Shown here piece after piece: positions 16,243 to 28,100 of a DNA stretch of 40,845 nucleotides. Location of the stretch: assembly GCA_019787685.1 (NCBI GenBank), contig JAHNUO010000088.1, forward strand, positions 1 to 40,845. The letters run 5' to 3'. Position numbers and translations under genes: made by a program. Source of the DNA: Chiua virens (Eukaryota > Basidiomycota > Agaricomycetes > Boletales > Boletaceae). Each line of letters begins with the position of its first letter. Within the stretch, counting starts at the first letter, position 1. The notes under the pieces are model-generated. The model saw only the letters and a program-made list of their open reading frames with translations, was not told where the DNA came from and made no database searches.

Positions 16243-17969
16243 CCAACTACTTCATTTGGCTGCATTCCATGTGGATTGGATTTAATTATTGTGGTCTTAC
16301 TCTACTCATTGATGGAATTCTCAAACAGCCTCCTGACATGGACATGGCAAACCTAGCTATCTGGTGCAGTATGAATTCAGCAGCATGCTCACTTATCACA
16401 CAGTGTATCAAACCTGATTTGATCAGAAAGATCATCTGTCTACAGAAAGTGCAGGGAATGTGGGATAAATTAGCAGCAGAGCTCAGCCAAGTCAGCACTG
16501 GCTCCATCATTTACTGGTTTCATTGTCTCACACACCACATGCCTAGCAGTAGCAATGCATCTAGTCATATTAATGAATACCAAGAAGCTATACAATATCT
16601 TGCAAATGCTGATTTCATCATACCTGAATGGTTCATTGCTGCCATCCTACCATCCATGCTACCATCCAATTCAAAGGATCTGGACTCCTGATATTATTTT
16701 ATCAAGGGTGTATGCTTCAACAAAAATAAAACTACACTAGTGAGTATGATATCAGAGGTTCTCAAGGAGAAACACTGCCAAACCCCCCCTACACTTACCA
16801 GTACCACTGGAGCTTCCAAGAATGCATTTGCAGACAGCTAGAACTAAATGTTGCACAAATTATAAGCACAAGGGGCATGATATCACCAAATGTTGGGATT
16901 TGAGTGGCAGAAAGAAAGGACAGGACCTGAGAAGGAAGAAGCAGAAAAAGAAGGGCCAAAAGAATGAGAAAGCAAAGCTAGCAGCCAAAAATGGGGGAGA
17001 TGAAACATCCAACATCATGTTTTAAAAGTGCCTTGCCATAAGCAAGGATATCTCAACTACTCATTCATGAATTGAAAATATTTTAACATGATTAACTCCA
17101 ATGTACCCCAACACTGAGGATCATACATACAGTGCACATACAGCAAACCCAGTGCCAATCATTGATTCTGGTGCATCAACACACATTTTCCCAGACCACT
17201 CAAAGTTTATGGTGCATTCTGTCTCTTCAGGCAACATCAATAGCTTTGGTGATAGTCATACCATTATATCTGGCTGAGATGAAGTACAGCTAATAACTGC
17301 TTTACCCACCAGAAACACATCACAACTCACACTTTGAGATGCCTGCCATGTCCCATTCTTATCCCTATTCCCATAATCTCAGTATCACAACTTGATGACA
17401 CTGATTGCTATATGCTTTCGGTACTGTTCACTGCATCACCTTTGAGGCAAAGCACAGAGGACAAATGGTTAGTGTTAAAGTCCAGTCTAGGACTGCTCAA
17501 AAGACTGGTCCAGGACTGGTTGCAACTGGTTCCATAGATAGGTACTTCCCACAATATTTGCTATTTTATTTGAATTTCTATATCAAAAACCAAGTTGGGA
17601 CCCCTCTAACTGACATACCTCCCAGAAATGGTCATATTGTTTGATCCTGTGATCCTAAACTTATGATCCAAGGGTCAGTAGATAGCCAGGAGTCCATAGT
17701 ATGCTTCAGTCTACCATGCCTAATATTGGTTCCCATAGGAAAGGGGTCAACAGACTGTTTTGGACTGGTTTATTTCAGTTCAGTTATGGTTGCAAGGGTC
17801 CAGGACCTTTTTAGGACCAGTCTTGGACTGGTTTCCTTATTTGGACCATGCAAAACTGGACTGGACCAGACTTTTAAACACTAGATGTGACATTGGTTAT
17901 AGCAAGCACTTCTGCAAAAGCAGCAAAAACTGAAGCCCATTGCCAATCCTAACAAGGCCAAGGATGACC
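16243..17969 (+). pseudogene. Ty1/copia gag-protease remnant, plus strand
   Basis: A copia-type gag reads at 16269-16691 with few defects (WCSMNSAACSLITQC, LQKVQGMWDKLAAELSQ). Next comes a zinc knuckle, CTNYKHKGHDITKC (about 16850), whose second Cys is Tyr. The aspartic protease IIDSGASTHIFPDHS follows (about 17160) and then PISVSQL-like sequence. The inverted-repeat element at 17472-17881 interrupts it. Removing that element and one TA gives a frame that runs on (KHRGQMVRCDIGYSKHFC). It then meets the minus-strand copia at 17970; past that insertion the frame would read TWHGSLQG, faintly like the WHRRLGH pre-integrase motif. No LTR of this copy was recognised. Confidence 0.7.
17472..17881 (+). 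mobile_element. Non-autonomous TA-flanked inverted-repeat element (410 bp), copy a
   Basis: Ends are GTGTTAAAGTCCAGTCTAGG and, on the complement, GTGTTTAAAAGTCTGGTCCA, with TA duplications (17470-17471, 17882-17883). The inside holds AGATAGCCAGGAGTCCATAG, which recurs in the other two copies and resembles a block in the terminal repeats of the Tc1-like element at 30430-32004. No transposase. Confidence 0.82.
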
Positions 17970-18185
17970 TTTTGTTCTGGGTAATTAAGAACTAAATGAG
18001 CAGACAAGATTAACTGCAAGCTATCAGTAAAGGGGAGGTAATGTATAACTAAGAGAATTGTCTCACCTCAGTCTCAAGGATAAAGTACTGGACTGAGGTG
18101 TGATGGAGTGAAGAACTCTGCAGTAATGTCCACATGTGATTATGTAATATATCCTTGTTGTACCAAAAATCATCAATTTACAACA
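17970..18185 (-). repeat. 3' LTR of the minus-strand copia (216 bp)
   Basis: On the minus strand it begins TGTTGTAAATTGATGATTTT and ends CAGAACAAAA. It aligns with 35137-35299 apart from about 53 extra bases (18020-18070). Preceded on the minus strand by GAGTGGGCA, a weak polypurine tract. Confidence 0.85.
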
Positions 18186-19932
18186 TGCCCACTCAACAAG
18201 TGATGGATTAAAAGATAATACCCATAGCTTCAATAAGATGGGTGTGCTTCTCCCGAGTAAGTCCTTTGGTGAGCACGTCAGCAACTTGGTCCATCGTCAA
18301 AACATATTTGACAATGATCTCCTTTGAGTTGAGTTTCTCCCTAATAAAATGATACCAAATCACAATGTGCTTGGTATGATCATGAAACATAGCATTTTCC
18401 GTGAGAGCCATGGCTAACTGGTTGTCAATCAGTAGCACTGTGGGCTTGGTGGAGACAGCATCAAGCTCATTGAAGAGCACTTGGAGCCAAATGGCTTCTT
18501 TTGTAGTGGCAGTAGTGGCCATATATTCAGCTTCAGTACTTGAGAGAGTAACAGAGGATTGCTTCTTTGAGGACCAGCTAATGGCATCACTGGCTAGGAT
18601 AAAAACATATCCAGTGACAGACCAACGATCATTTGTGTTGGCTGCCCAGTCGGCATCAACATAGCCTAATAGATTACTGTCAACATGACCTTTGAAAATA
18701 AGGTGCACATTTGGTGTTCTGTGTAAGTAATGATAGACTCATTTGAGTGTGGTAACATGCTCTGGACCTGGAGTGGCAGCATGCCTACTGAGGATGCCAA
18801 CATCAAATGCAAGGTCAGGTCGGGTTGCTAACATTGCAAACATGAGAGCACTGAGAGTACTCTGGTACTCCTTGATATCAGCTTTTGCTTTGTCGAGCTT
18901 AGTGAGTTTGACATTTGCATCAATTGGAGTGATGACAGGATGGCTAGCTGCCATATCGTAGCGTTCAAGGATGGACTCAATGTAGCAGCATTGCAAGAGC
19001 TCAATTATTCATTTATTGTGGTCATGGATAATTTCCATGCCTAGAATCTAGCATGCTTCACCAAGGTTGGTTATTTCATATTCACAGGTGAGCTGGATCT
19101 TGAGCTTTTCAATTGCTCCATGATCGTTTGACAACATCATTTTGTCGTCTATAGAAAAGAGGTATTTACAGAGGGCCTAGCCTGTAGAGTACTTGAGTCA
19201 CTAAAGAAAAGGACTACTGTACTCTAGGTGCGATGTATCTATGATTAGGTAAGCATGTGGCTGTACTACCACAGCTTAAATGAGATTTACAACATCATCA
19301 ATGTATACTGCGACAATGATAAGAACACCATCTTCAACCTTATAGAAGACACTGTGGTCAGCCTGACATCACATGAATCTGAGAGACTCAAATACCACTT
19401 GTAAGAGTGTGTGCCATGATGTATGGGCTTGTTTTAGTCCATAAAGCACTCAGAGTAATCGCCAGACTTTGTATTGTGGAGGATGAAATCCTGGAGGAGG
19501 CTTGAAATAGATTTCCTCATTGAGTTTGCCATTTAGGAATGCTGATTTGACATCCATTTGGTGGAATTTGAGGTCGTGTTTGGTAGCAAGGGCAAGAAGG
19601 CCTCAGATGGTTGAGAACTTGGTAACAGGGGCAAACATGTCTGTATAATTGACTCCATGGACCTGCATAATACCCTTTGCTACAAGACAGGATCTGTACT
19701 TGTTGATTTCACCATTTGGTCTGCATTTGATTTTAAAAACTCATTTTGAGTCAATAATTTTATGATCTGGTGGGCAGTCAACTTGTTTGTATAGCCCAAT
19801 TTTCTTAAAAGTATTGAGTTCATCTTTTATTGCCTCATTGTATGTGCATGGCTTGTCATCTGTGCTCATGTCAGCATGATATGCACATTTGTTGGCCTCT
19901 ATTGTGCACCCACTCACTCCAATAACATCTAT
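18186..19932 (-). pseudogene. Copia RT and RNase H remnant
   Basis: RNase H is well kept (18208-18708): GYVDADWAAN near its start, SVTGYVF, SWSSKKQSSVTLSSTEAEYM, and LTKG near the C-terminus. The RT C-terminus (18739-18996) has TPIDANVKLTKLD and FAMLATRPDLAFDVGILSRH. Upstream, in decayed frames, come LYGLKQAHTSWHTLLQ and the catalytic VYIDDV (about 19290). The protein would prime and copy the element RNA if intact. Element 2 inserted at 19932/19933. Confidence 0.88.
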
Positions 19933-20313
19933 TGAAACAACCTAGAACAATCTAGACTGTTAAAGTGGTAGTGGTTATGAGAGAAGGGGGTTCAGTCCAG
20001 TGAAGAGGTGAAAACTCCAAGAGAACTTTGTTAGAGCTCTCTGGCTTTGATTCATGGGGTTCATATACTACATGGATGTTGGAGTTCTAAACTGAGTATG
20101 AACTACATAGATTAGCATACCATGTCCTATTGGATAATAAGGTGTGAATAGATATGAGTTAGTGATAAGGGAAATGAAAGATAGAAGCACATGTGTGTGA
20201 GATTGTAGCAACCAATTGGATATGATCCTTTGGACAGCCTTGAGATGAGGTGTTATTCTTAGAAAAGGTTGAAAGTATAGTCCATTAAGGGATGGAAAGT
20301 TGATATCATAACA
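19933..20313 (-). repeat. 3' LTR of element 2 (381 bp)
   Basis: Read as plus strand it begins TGAAACAACCTAGAACAATC and ends GATATCATAACA. It has the inverted TATA box (TTCATATACTAC) and GAGAACTTTGTTAGAG. About 45 bp shorter than the intact LTR, with deletions. Confidence 0.92.
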
Positions 20314-20776
20314 CTACCTGTCTGTTGGTCAGACTCCAGATGATCTAAGGTTTTGTGATTGAGATGATGGAGACTATCCTCATCTATGGACTTGGTCTGA
20401 TCCTTATAATTTCGGAACATAGAATTGAATTCAGTATGAGTGACTTTTAATTTTTGTGGGGCATCTGGATGTGCTTCGTGAAAGTTGGATATAAGATCCA
20501 GAGCATTCTTCAGATTCTTTAGTGATTCCCATGTTCTTTTGTCATCATCATAACCCTCTCAGTGTATGAGATATTCTAAGCAGTGTTCCTTCATTTGGGA
20601 ATCAACTATGTAGTCTGCTTTGAATTCTTCTTCTTGGTCATCTCTGATAACAATAGGCCATGGTTTATAGAGCGGTTGATCGGGAAGATGTTCTTTATAA
20701 GCTTTGACCTGAGAAATATTTATGACTGGGTGTATTCGCATAGTATGTGGGAGTTGAAGCTTTAAAGCATTCAGAC
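20314..20776 (-). pseudogene. pol: pol C-terminus (chromodomain) of element 2
   Basis: The minus-strand reading matches the chromodomain end of the intact pol: MRIHPVINISQVKAYKEHLP, then EEEFKADYIVDSQMKEHCLE and YLIH. The downstream part, past a stop, is close to the intact FHEAHPDAP and FNSMFR blocks. The hAT transposon begins at 20777, where similarity to the intact element stops. Confidence 0.85.
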
Positions 20777-23700
20777 TAGAGTTCTGCATGGGTAAACCCA
20801 CAGGTATTACCATACTGACCCGTACCCTACCCACGCCATACCCATACCCGTCAACCCACGGGTCCCAATGTCCACGGGTACTCCTCACAGGTCCACAGGT
20901 CTTTACCCACAGCGGGTATAATGACGGGTATACCTAAGGGTATGCAACTACATCTATCATTAGTTACAGGTTCAAATGTACTATCTACTCAATGTCAAAT
21001 TATGTCCCACCCAACTGGTAACTCGACCTCCTCTTTGCCCTTGACATCATCCATGAGAGCAATCTTCCTTACGTCCATATCCTTCACAAGACCTATTTGA
21101 CTCCATGACCTGAGACAGAGGAATGCCTGGATGCTTTGAGCAGATAGCCAGTTGTGGATGTGTGAGAGAAGGATTTGGCCATGGCTGAACAGATGCTGAA
21201 CATCAACTGAAGTAGCCACAATTATTGTTAATAGGATTTATCCACTCAAGAGTAATGGTGACATACCAGGGATGGAAAGATAATCAATGGCCATACAACA
21301 TAGTAAGGGATAAGTTTCACTCCACCAGGCCAGCATGTCCATGACATTCACAACATCAGCTGCAAGGTAAGCATCCAATTCATCATGAGATTGCCTTGGT
21401 TTGGATTTAGCAAGTGGTGGGAGGTTGTTAAACATGTTGTCCAATGGTTTTTGCTGGCCAGACTGCTTAGTTGTTGAACATCTAGGTTTATGTTGTACTG
21501 TGCTTACCTTGTCCTCCCTGCCTGCAGTGTTTACCTCTGAGTTGACCTCAATGTCCCCAACTGTCAAGAGCTTGGCCCAAGTCTGGTGAGATACATACAA
21601 ATTGTTGTAAGTGTCATGTACAAGCTGCTTTGCAGTTGTGATCCATTCAGGGGACCAACCAGCCTCTTCAAAGTACTCAATCTTGTGCTGGGGGTGAAGG
21701 ACTGCAAGGATTAGTGTGTCCCCTGTTCAAGAGCCATACAAAGTAATATAGAATGTACCCATAGCAATGTGATACAATTCAGAAGAGTCCGTAAGTGAGT
21801 AATACCTATTGAGAGTCCTTTTTGTGAGCCCAATAGCAGCACAGATTGCAGGACTGAGTTCCTGTTTCTTGAGTAGGCCTGTAGAAAACACCTCATTGAT
21901 GAAATCCATTGCTGGGATCACCATGGCAAGGTTGGGTGTTGAGCGGGAAAAGAAGAGTATTGCATTCTTCAGAACCTGGAGCACGTGATATCAGCATGTT
22001 GATACAGTGTGTTCAAGCTCATCACCATCATGATGTTGAAGGTAATAAATCCCGGCTGTAGTGCAATACTCAGGGGGATTGAAAGAAATAGAAAGAGGGT
22101 GAAGGAATGCGATTCCGTTCGACCCAGGGACAACACTGAGTTGGTGAACGACGAATAATGGTTTTTGAGTAGTCCGAGATGAATCCGGGGCGAATCCGGA
22201 TCAAAACGGATGGAAAGGCGGACGCGGCAGTCCGATCCGGATCGGGAAAATACGAGGAGAGCGAGAGAAAACGAACATCGACCGAAAACGATGTGAGACA
22301 GATGCACACGGGCAAAAGCTACTGTATTTTGTCAATACAGTGAATTTATAGTCCTCGGGAATACCCTCAGACTTGTCCTAAGTAAGGATAATAATAAAAA
22401 GAAGGTTTTCGTACGGTATAAAGTTCGAGAGGCACCCGAACGTCCCTGCAAGGGCTGCGTGACCTGGTCTAGCCAATGCTAAGTATGAATAAGGAGCATC
22501 AAAAATAAAATAAAAGAGTCCGAGGCAAAACGGGCGCAGATACAGCAATCTGGATGAGTTCGCACAAGCAGACAGATCAGGATCAGGATCGGGTGACGAC
22601 GGGGTGCGGAAACGTGCTATGCGAGCACAGGGAATACCTATTCCCTACAACGTATCTTGAGGATATCATGCAATTGCTCCAGCAATCCCCACTCATGCTC
22701 ACTGAGTCCATAGGTACTTAGTCCAAGCTTGAGTTTGTCAGTGATCACATCTATTCCAGCCCAGTACTTCAGTGCGCCCTCCAACATATCAAAGGTTGAG
22801 TTCCATTGGGTCAAAACATCATGCGGCAAGTTCTTTGGTGTGATGCACAACTCATCCAGAGTTGACTTCCATTCAGGGAGGAGTATCATGGTGGAGTTAA
22901 TGAGTTTGTATGACAACTTGCAGATCTGCAGTCGCAAGGACGAAAGGTATGTCAAATTTCAGCTTATATCAACTTGGACTTACCTTCACAAGTATCAGAT
23001 GCAGCGGTCTCAAATGCCGTTCCAGGCCAGCTTGTTCCTCATCTGTCAACAATTCCACCTCGTTTACCCAACCTTCAACATCATCTTGGTCATCTCGCCT
23101 CTCCATATTTGGTTCTGTTTGAAAATCCTCAAGGTCAACATCTTTGGCCAGCTTTCTCATTTCATCATCCAGACTCTGTGACCTGCCTTTCCCTTTGGTA
23201 AGTCAGACAACTTTATTAGTGTCTTTGCAACTAAATTAATAATGTGCAAAAAAAACAGCATGTCCTCCCGGCCTCTCCTCCAAAGTGTGCAAGGAGGTTG
23301 GCTAACTCATCCATCATCATATCATTTGATGTTGCATTGTCAGCAGTAACGCTCAATATCTTCAAGCTGGTATTAGGTGAGTAATACCTTGATTTCCCGA
23401 GTCTTGCCACAGACCTTATCCAATATCCCAAATTCCTCCAGAATGTTTGTGAATGCTTCAGCGAGATTTGTGCCGTTATGTGACTGCATTCAGCTCAATG
23501 ACTTGTCCCACAATGTAAGTGTTCAACATACCTTCACAACCTCAACAATGTGAAGTACTAATGCTAGCAGCTTACCCTCATACACCAGATGGATGGTAAT
23601 GGCCACAAATGCCTTGTGATTTGGGAAAGTCCAAGCGTCAGTTGCAAAACTGAACTCCCCATCATATTCCTGGTAAGTATGATTCAATTTCAGTTGTTCA

Positions 23701-24895
23701 ATGAAAATGTATACTTACATGAAGTATCTTAGCAATTCGCTTACGCACGTTGGCAAATACAAGGTGAACATCCTATGATACTGTCACTGGATGAGGTATG
23801 TAATATCCTGGTCGCCCTGTCTTCATCAAGCACTGAAACCCCCTGTCCTGCACAATGTCAAATGGCCACAGACTCTCTGCAACCCACTGCACAATTTCCA
23901 CTCTTCAAGACCATGTTATCAATACATTTGGATTGGTGAGCAAACACGCACTTTGTCTCAGCATGGGTATGTTGTCTATGTGAGTAAGAAACCTTTCCCT
24001 TTCCCTTCTGTTCAAATGTGACAGCAATTGATCCATTGGCAGCATACTTCTTGACTCCGTTGTGTGCCGTTTTGAGGTCCTTGGCCTCGTAAATTGTCTT
24101 CAAGACATCTTCCCCCCAGCATGACCTAACATGCTTTCACATGTTTCCTGTTGACGCCTTGTCTCCCATATCGAGGTACCGCCACACTTGGTGCTTGCAG
24201 CCTTTTGCCAAGCACCTGAAAATGTGGCAGTGCTGCTTGTCAACATACTCAATGCCAGGAACAGGAGTAAAAAAGGTGTAAATTGGTGAGTTCCATTCTT
24301 TGATCATTTGTTCTATCCTTTCGTAAGTTGAACTGATACCACAGTATTATTTCCAGTGACATACCTAGCTCTGCTTCTGAGGTTTTGAGTTCATCCACAT
24401 CTTCACCTCTGTCACTACGTGGGGTATGCTTTTTTGTCTTTGAGTGTTTAGTGGCAGTGCTTCTCTCTTCAGCTGATTGTTTTTCAGGCATGTTTGCCAC
24501 CACTTCCTTGATATCCAAGTCAGAATTAACTCATGGGCGCTTTGTCGCAGCTGAAGACTTTGTGGGCCCCTTTGGATCAATAGACAATACCGACAGGGTA
24601 GGTTTGGGGTGGGTGATGGCAGCGGTAGCCTCAGCCAATGCCTGGGCCCTCTCTGAAGGGCGGGTACCCTTTTTGACTGCATGGTTGTCAGGTTTGGTTC
24701 TGCACACACCTTGTATTTAGGCTTTTCATTCTCTAATAAGGTTTTTTGATGGCAGTGTCACCAGACTACAAATGCCATGGCGGATGTAGTAGTAAGATAG
24801 GTATACTCCTGGGTCATGGGTCTGCGGGTCATCCAAATCTAACCCATACCTGTACCTGTGAGTACCTGTACCCATGACCCCTGACGGGTTATCAT
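20777..24895 (-). mobile_element. hAT-family DNA transposon, decayed
   Basis: An insert of about 4.1 kb in the pol of element 2. The minus-strand reading shows, in order: an Ala/Pro/Lys-rich N-terminus (24380-24710); a BED-type zinc finger region with CLAKGCKHQVWRYLDMGD, STGNM, KHVRSCWGED (about 24100-24260); the transposase core with LTQWNSTFDMLEGALKYWAG (22638-22955) and VLKNAILFFSRSTPNLAMVI (21727-21984); and the hAT dimerisation domain DELDAYLAADVV then LAWWSETYPLL (21238-21600), with TSVDVQHLFSHGQILL after it. Both ends are rich in GGGTA/TACCC words typical of subterminal repeats; the left end is TAGAGTTCTGCATGGG. The right end is truncated: about 44 bp of pol sequence are missing next to it and no 8-bp duplication is visible. 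Frames have stops. Confidence 0.88.
22057..22649 (-). repeat. CpG-rich LTR-like insert within the hAT element (593 bp)
   Basis: On the minus strand it starts TGTAGGGAATAGGTATTCCC (a perfect palindrome GGGAATA/TATTCCC), has a TATA box GACTATAAATTC, TCCGGAT-rich repeats, and ends TTGCACTACA. It resembles in layout the LTR at 37032-37736 (palindromic start, CCGAATCC repeats, CTACA end). It sits at the place where the second hAT copy has an intron, next to ATACGT, which corresponds to GTACAT there. No clear 5-bp duplication (ACGTA against CCGGC), so the left edge is uncertain. Confidence 0.6.
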
Positions 24896-27800
24896 AATTT
24901 GGGGTGTTGTTTGATTTTTAGGTTTGCAGTTAAGAGCCAGACCTTATTGCCAATGGAGTAAGAGAGTGGTTCTGATCTCCATTTATCTGCAACATTTTTC
25001 ATATGTTCTGTGGCTTTATCTATATTAGACTTGGTTTGCTCTAGAACTTTGGGGAAGTCCATGATGAAGTTCTGAGCAGCTGGGTTTTGCATATTCTGTG
25101 GCATAATTCCTATCCTAGGAACGTAGGAACGTGTGATTTCGAATGGTGAGAATTTAGTGATGGAGTGTTTCTTGCTGTTGTATGAGAACTGTGTGAGAGG
25201 GAGCTAGTCAGCCCACATGTAATCTTTCTCAGCACAGAACATGCAAAGGTACTGCTGCACTTCTCGATTCATTTGTTCCAATTGTCTGTCCATTTGTAGA
25301 TGATGTGTGGTGCTTAATTTGGGTATATTTTTAACCCTGAGCATATATCTTTCATAAGTTGGGAAGTGAATTGTGGTCCTTGGTCTGACACAATGGTGTT
25401 AGGGAGGCCATGATGTTTCCATGTGTGTGAGAGATATAATTTAGCAAGATCCATAGATGTATGCATCTTGTGGCATGGGATAAATTTAACTTCTTTGGAG
25501 AAGTGATCCACAACCATGAGAATAGAATCATAGGAGTGTGAAAGTGGGAGATCTGTGATGAAATCTGCTGAGATATTTTCCCATGGTGATGATGGTGTTT
25601 CTAAGAGTTGCAGGAGTCCTGCTGTTTTCTGACTAGAACCCTTGAATTGAGCACATCTTTCACAATGTGAGACATAATTTTTGACTTCTTTGTTCATGCA
25701 AGGCTGAATATAGGTTTGCAAGAGAAGTTCTAAAGTTTTATCATAACCAGGATGTCTGGCTTTGGGTGTGTCATGAAACATAGTGATGGATTTGGTGCAT
25801 AATGCATCAGGAATGGAGATCCTACCCTCCTTTCTAAGGAAGGCGTCCTCAACTTTATATCCTATAGTTAATAGGGGTTTCATGGCATTCAGTGCTAATT
25901 TCATAGTTTCTTGTTGTACGTCAGTGAGAAATTCGGCTGATTGAATTTTAGATGGGTCCATGAGTAGGATTCCCTTGTTATCATCTTCAATTCCAATCAT
26001 GTGGTCCTCCCTCCTGCTTAAAGTGTCAGCTTTTCCCATAGTGACTCCAGCCTTGTGGTGCCAAGTGAAGCTAAAGCATGAGAGATATTGTGCCCATCTT
26101 GCTTGTCTTCAGTTAAGATCTTGGCATGTTATAAACCATGTAAGGTTCTGGTGGTCATTCCATATTTTAAATTTGTATTTTGCACCCTCAAGATAGTGGC
26201 ACCATAGTTCTAAAGAGTGCCAACTTCTATTGTAGATTCATTAAAGATTAGCATGTCCTCTACATGACCTTACTAAAAAGGATAAAAAATTTGAATGGAC
26301 CTTCACTTGTGATAAAGCATTCACCATGCTTAAAAAGGCATTTACAACAGCCCCTATCCTTGCTTATCTGGATCAGAATGCGATTCATTAGATTTCGCAA
26401 CAGGAGCAGTTCTATCTTTGGAAAAAGAAGGACTTTGGCACCCTGTCGCTTATAATAGCCATTCTATGACCCCAGAAGAATGGAATTACCCAATAGCCGA
26501 TAAAGAAATGCTCTCAGTTATCCAAGTCTGAGGAAACTTCTGATGTGCTTGACTGATGTGGGAGTAGGCCATTCGGCTACTGCTTTAGTGTTTTTGTTAT
26601 CCATTTTAATTCCATTGTTCCCACAATCATTCTGAGGAAGTCCACTTCTTTTACGTGAAAGAAGCATTTTTCTGGTTTTACATAAAGGTCATTATCTTAA
26701 AGGCATTTCAGTACTTCAAGTACAATTTTGTCATGAGTTTCATAATCATCAGTGTTTGTGAATATCATAAGGTCATCATCAATGTAAACAACAACAACGC
26801 CATTCATGTCAGCAAAGATTTCATTCATCATGGTTTGGAACATGGCCAGTGAATTACATAATCTGAAGTACATGATGCAGGGTTCAAAGGACCCATGGTG
26901 GCAGACAAAAGCTGCTTTCTATTTGTTGCCTTCTTTGATGCATACATTATGGTATCCCCATCAGAGATCCATTTGTGTAAATAGCTTAGCATCTTTTAAT
27001 TTATCCACAAGTTGCAAAATAAGTGGCAAGGGATAGTTATTTTTGCATGTATGTTCATTTAGGTATTGGTAATCCTGAACCATACTTTTCTTTTCGTCTT
27101 TCTTGGGAACAAAAAAGACTGGAGATATCTGTTCCAATTTGGAGGGTCTGAGATATCCTTTCTTTAATTGGTTATCAATGAATGCAGAAACCTCCTCTTG
27201 TTCAGTGATAGAGAGGGGTATTAAGCGACCCTTTTTAGGAATAAAAGACTCTTTTAGGTCAATGCTGTGATCCCATGTTTTACATAATGGAATTCTTTCA
27301 GACTCTATTTTTCCAAATACTTTAGTATATTTCATATATATTCTTGTAGGACCATCTCTTCAAGAGTGCGTTCCTTAGGAGGTGGAGGTGGATTGTTGTG
27401 GTAAAAATACGTGATTCCATGATAGAGTTTGCATATCTAAGTTCTTCTACAATCATAGAATCCAAGAAGTCATCTTCATCTTGTGAATGACATGATTCTG
27501 GGCATCTCCACATTATGACCAATCCTGTGTTCCAGTCTATATTGGGATTATGGTGCTTAACCATGTGAATCCAAGGATAAGATCATTCTTTCCAAGGTTG
27601 GTAATTTCAGCATCCACTATCTCTCTGTGACCTTTGTAATCAATTAGGATCTGGCAGGCATGAGTAATAGAACCAGCTTGATTCTTGGTTCCATCCACAT
27701 TAAAGACTTGTATGGAATGTGGCAGCGTGTGAGTAGGGAGTTTATGTTTAGCGACGTAATCCTCATGTATGAAGATCGCATTAGCTCCACTGTCTAAAAG

Positions 27801-28100
27801 TGCTTTTGCTTCAACATAACCAAACCCATTGGGAATTTGTTTTGTGACAGAATTAAGAACAGAACTATCGTGTCTGCCACACTCCACAGAGATGCTGTCA
27901 ATGCTTTTGTTATTTGACGTTTTTGGTTTTGGCAGTTTATTCTCATGCTTAGGAGTTTTATCGGATGAGTATGAGAAATTGAAAGCTAAAGAAATAGAGT
28001 TTTCATAGAACTTCAGAAGGGTGGTGCAAATGTGAGATCCCAGTTTACTCAGTTTGCTTTGCCTTTTCCCTTCTTTTCTGTTTTATACTTGTTATAATAA
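24896..28100 (-). pseudogene. pol: pol of element 2: integrase, RNase H, RT, protease remnants
   Basis: Read on the minus strand: protease at 27537-27887 (LLDSGANAIFIHEDYVAKHK, active Asp kept); RT N-terminal part at 26961-27335 (KTWDHSIDLKESFIPKKGRL, VFFVPKKDEKKSMVQDYQYL); RT with a decayed YIDD region near 26780; and integrase at 25314-26039, where 241 codons stay open with the HCERCAQFKG finger, ISADFITDLPLSHSYDSI and VSDQGPQF. The segment 26219-26523 is flipped. The reading frame is otherwise broken by stops, mostly at former CpG sites. Confidence 0.9.
26219..26523 (+). other. 305-bp inverted segment inside the pol of element 2
   Basis: This stretch reads like pol in the plus direction (ATTCATTAAAGATTAGCATG through ATAGCCGATAAAGAAATGCT), while everything on both sides is minus. 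Turned around, its edges join smoothly to the flanking sequence by comparison with 10596-10935 of the intact element: TTCTAAAGAG on one side and AAGTCTGAGGAAAC on the other. Confidence 0.88.

Noticed and set aside
15033..17881. CRISPR-like array from repeated CAGTCTAGGACTGG words
   Set aside because: Spacing is irregular and the words belong to inverted-repeat transposable elements in a eukaryotic genome.
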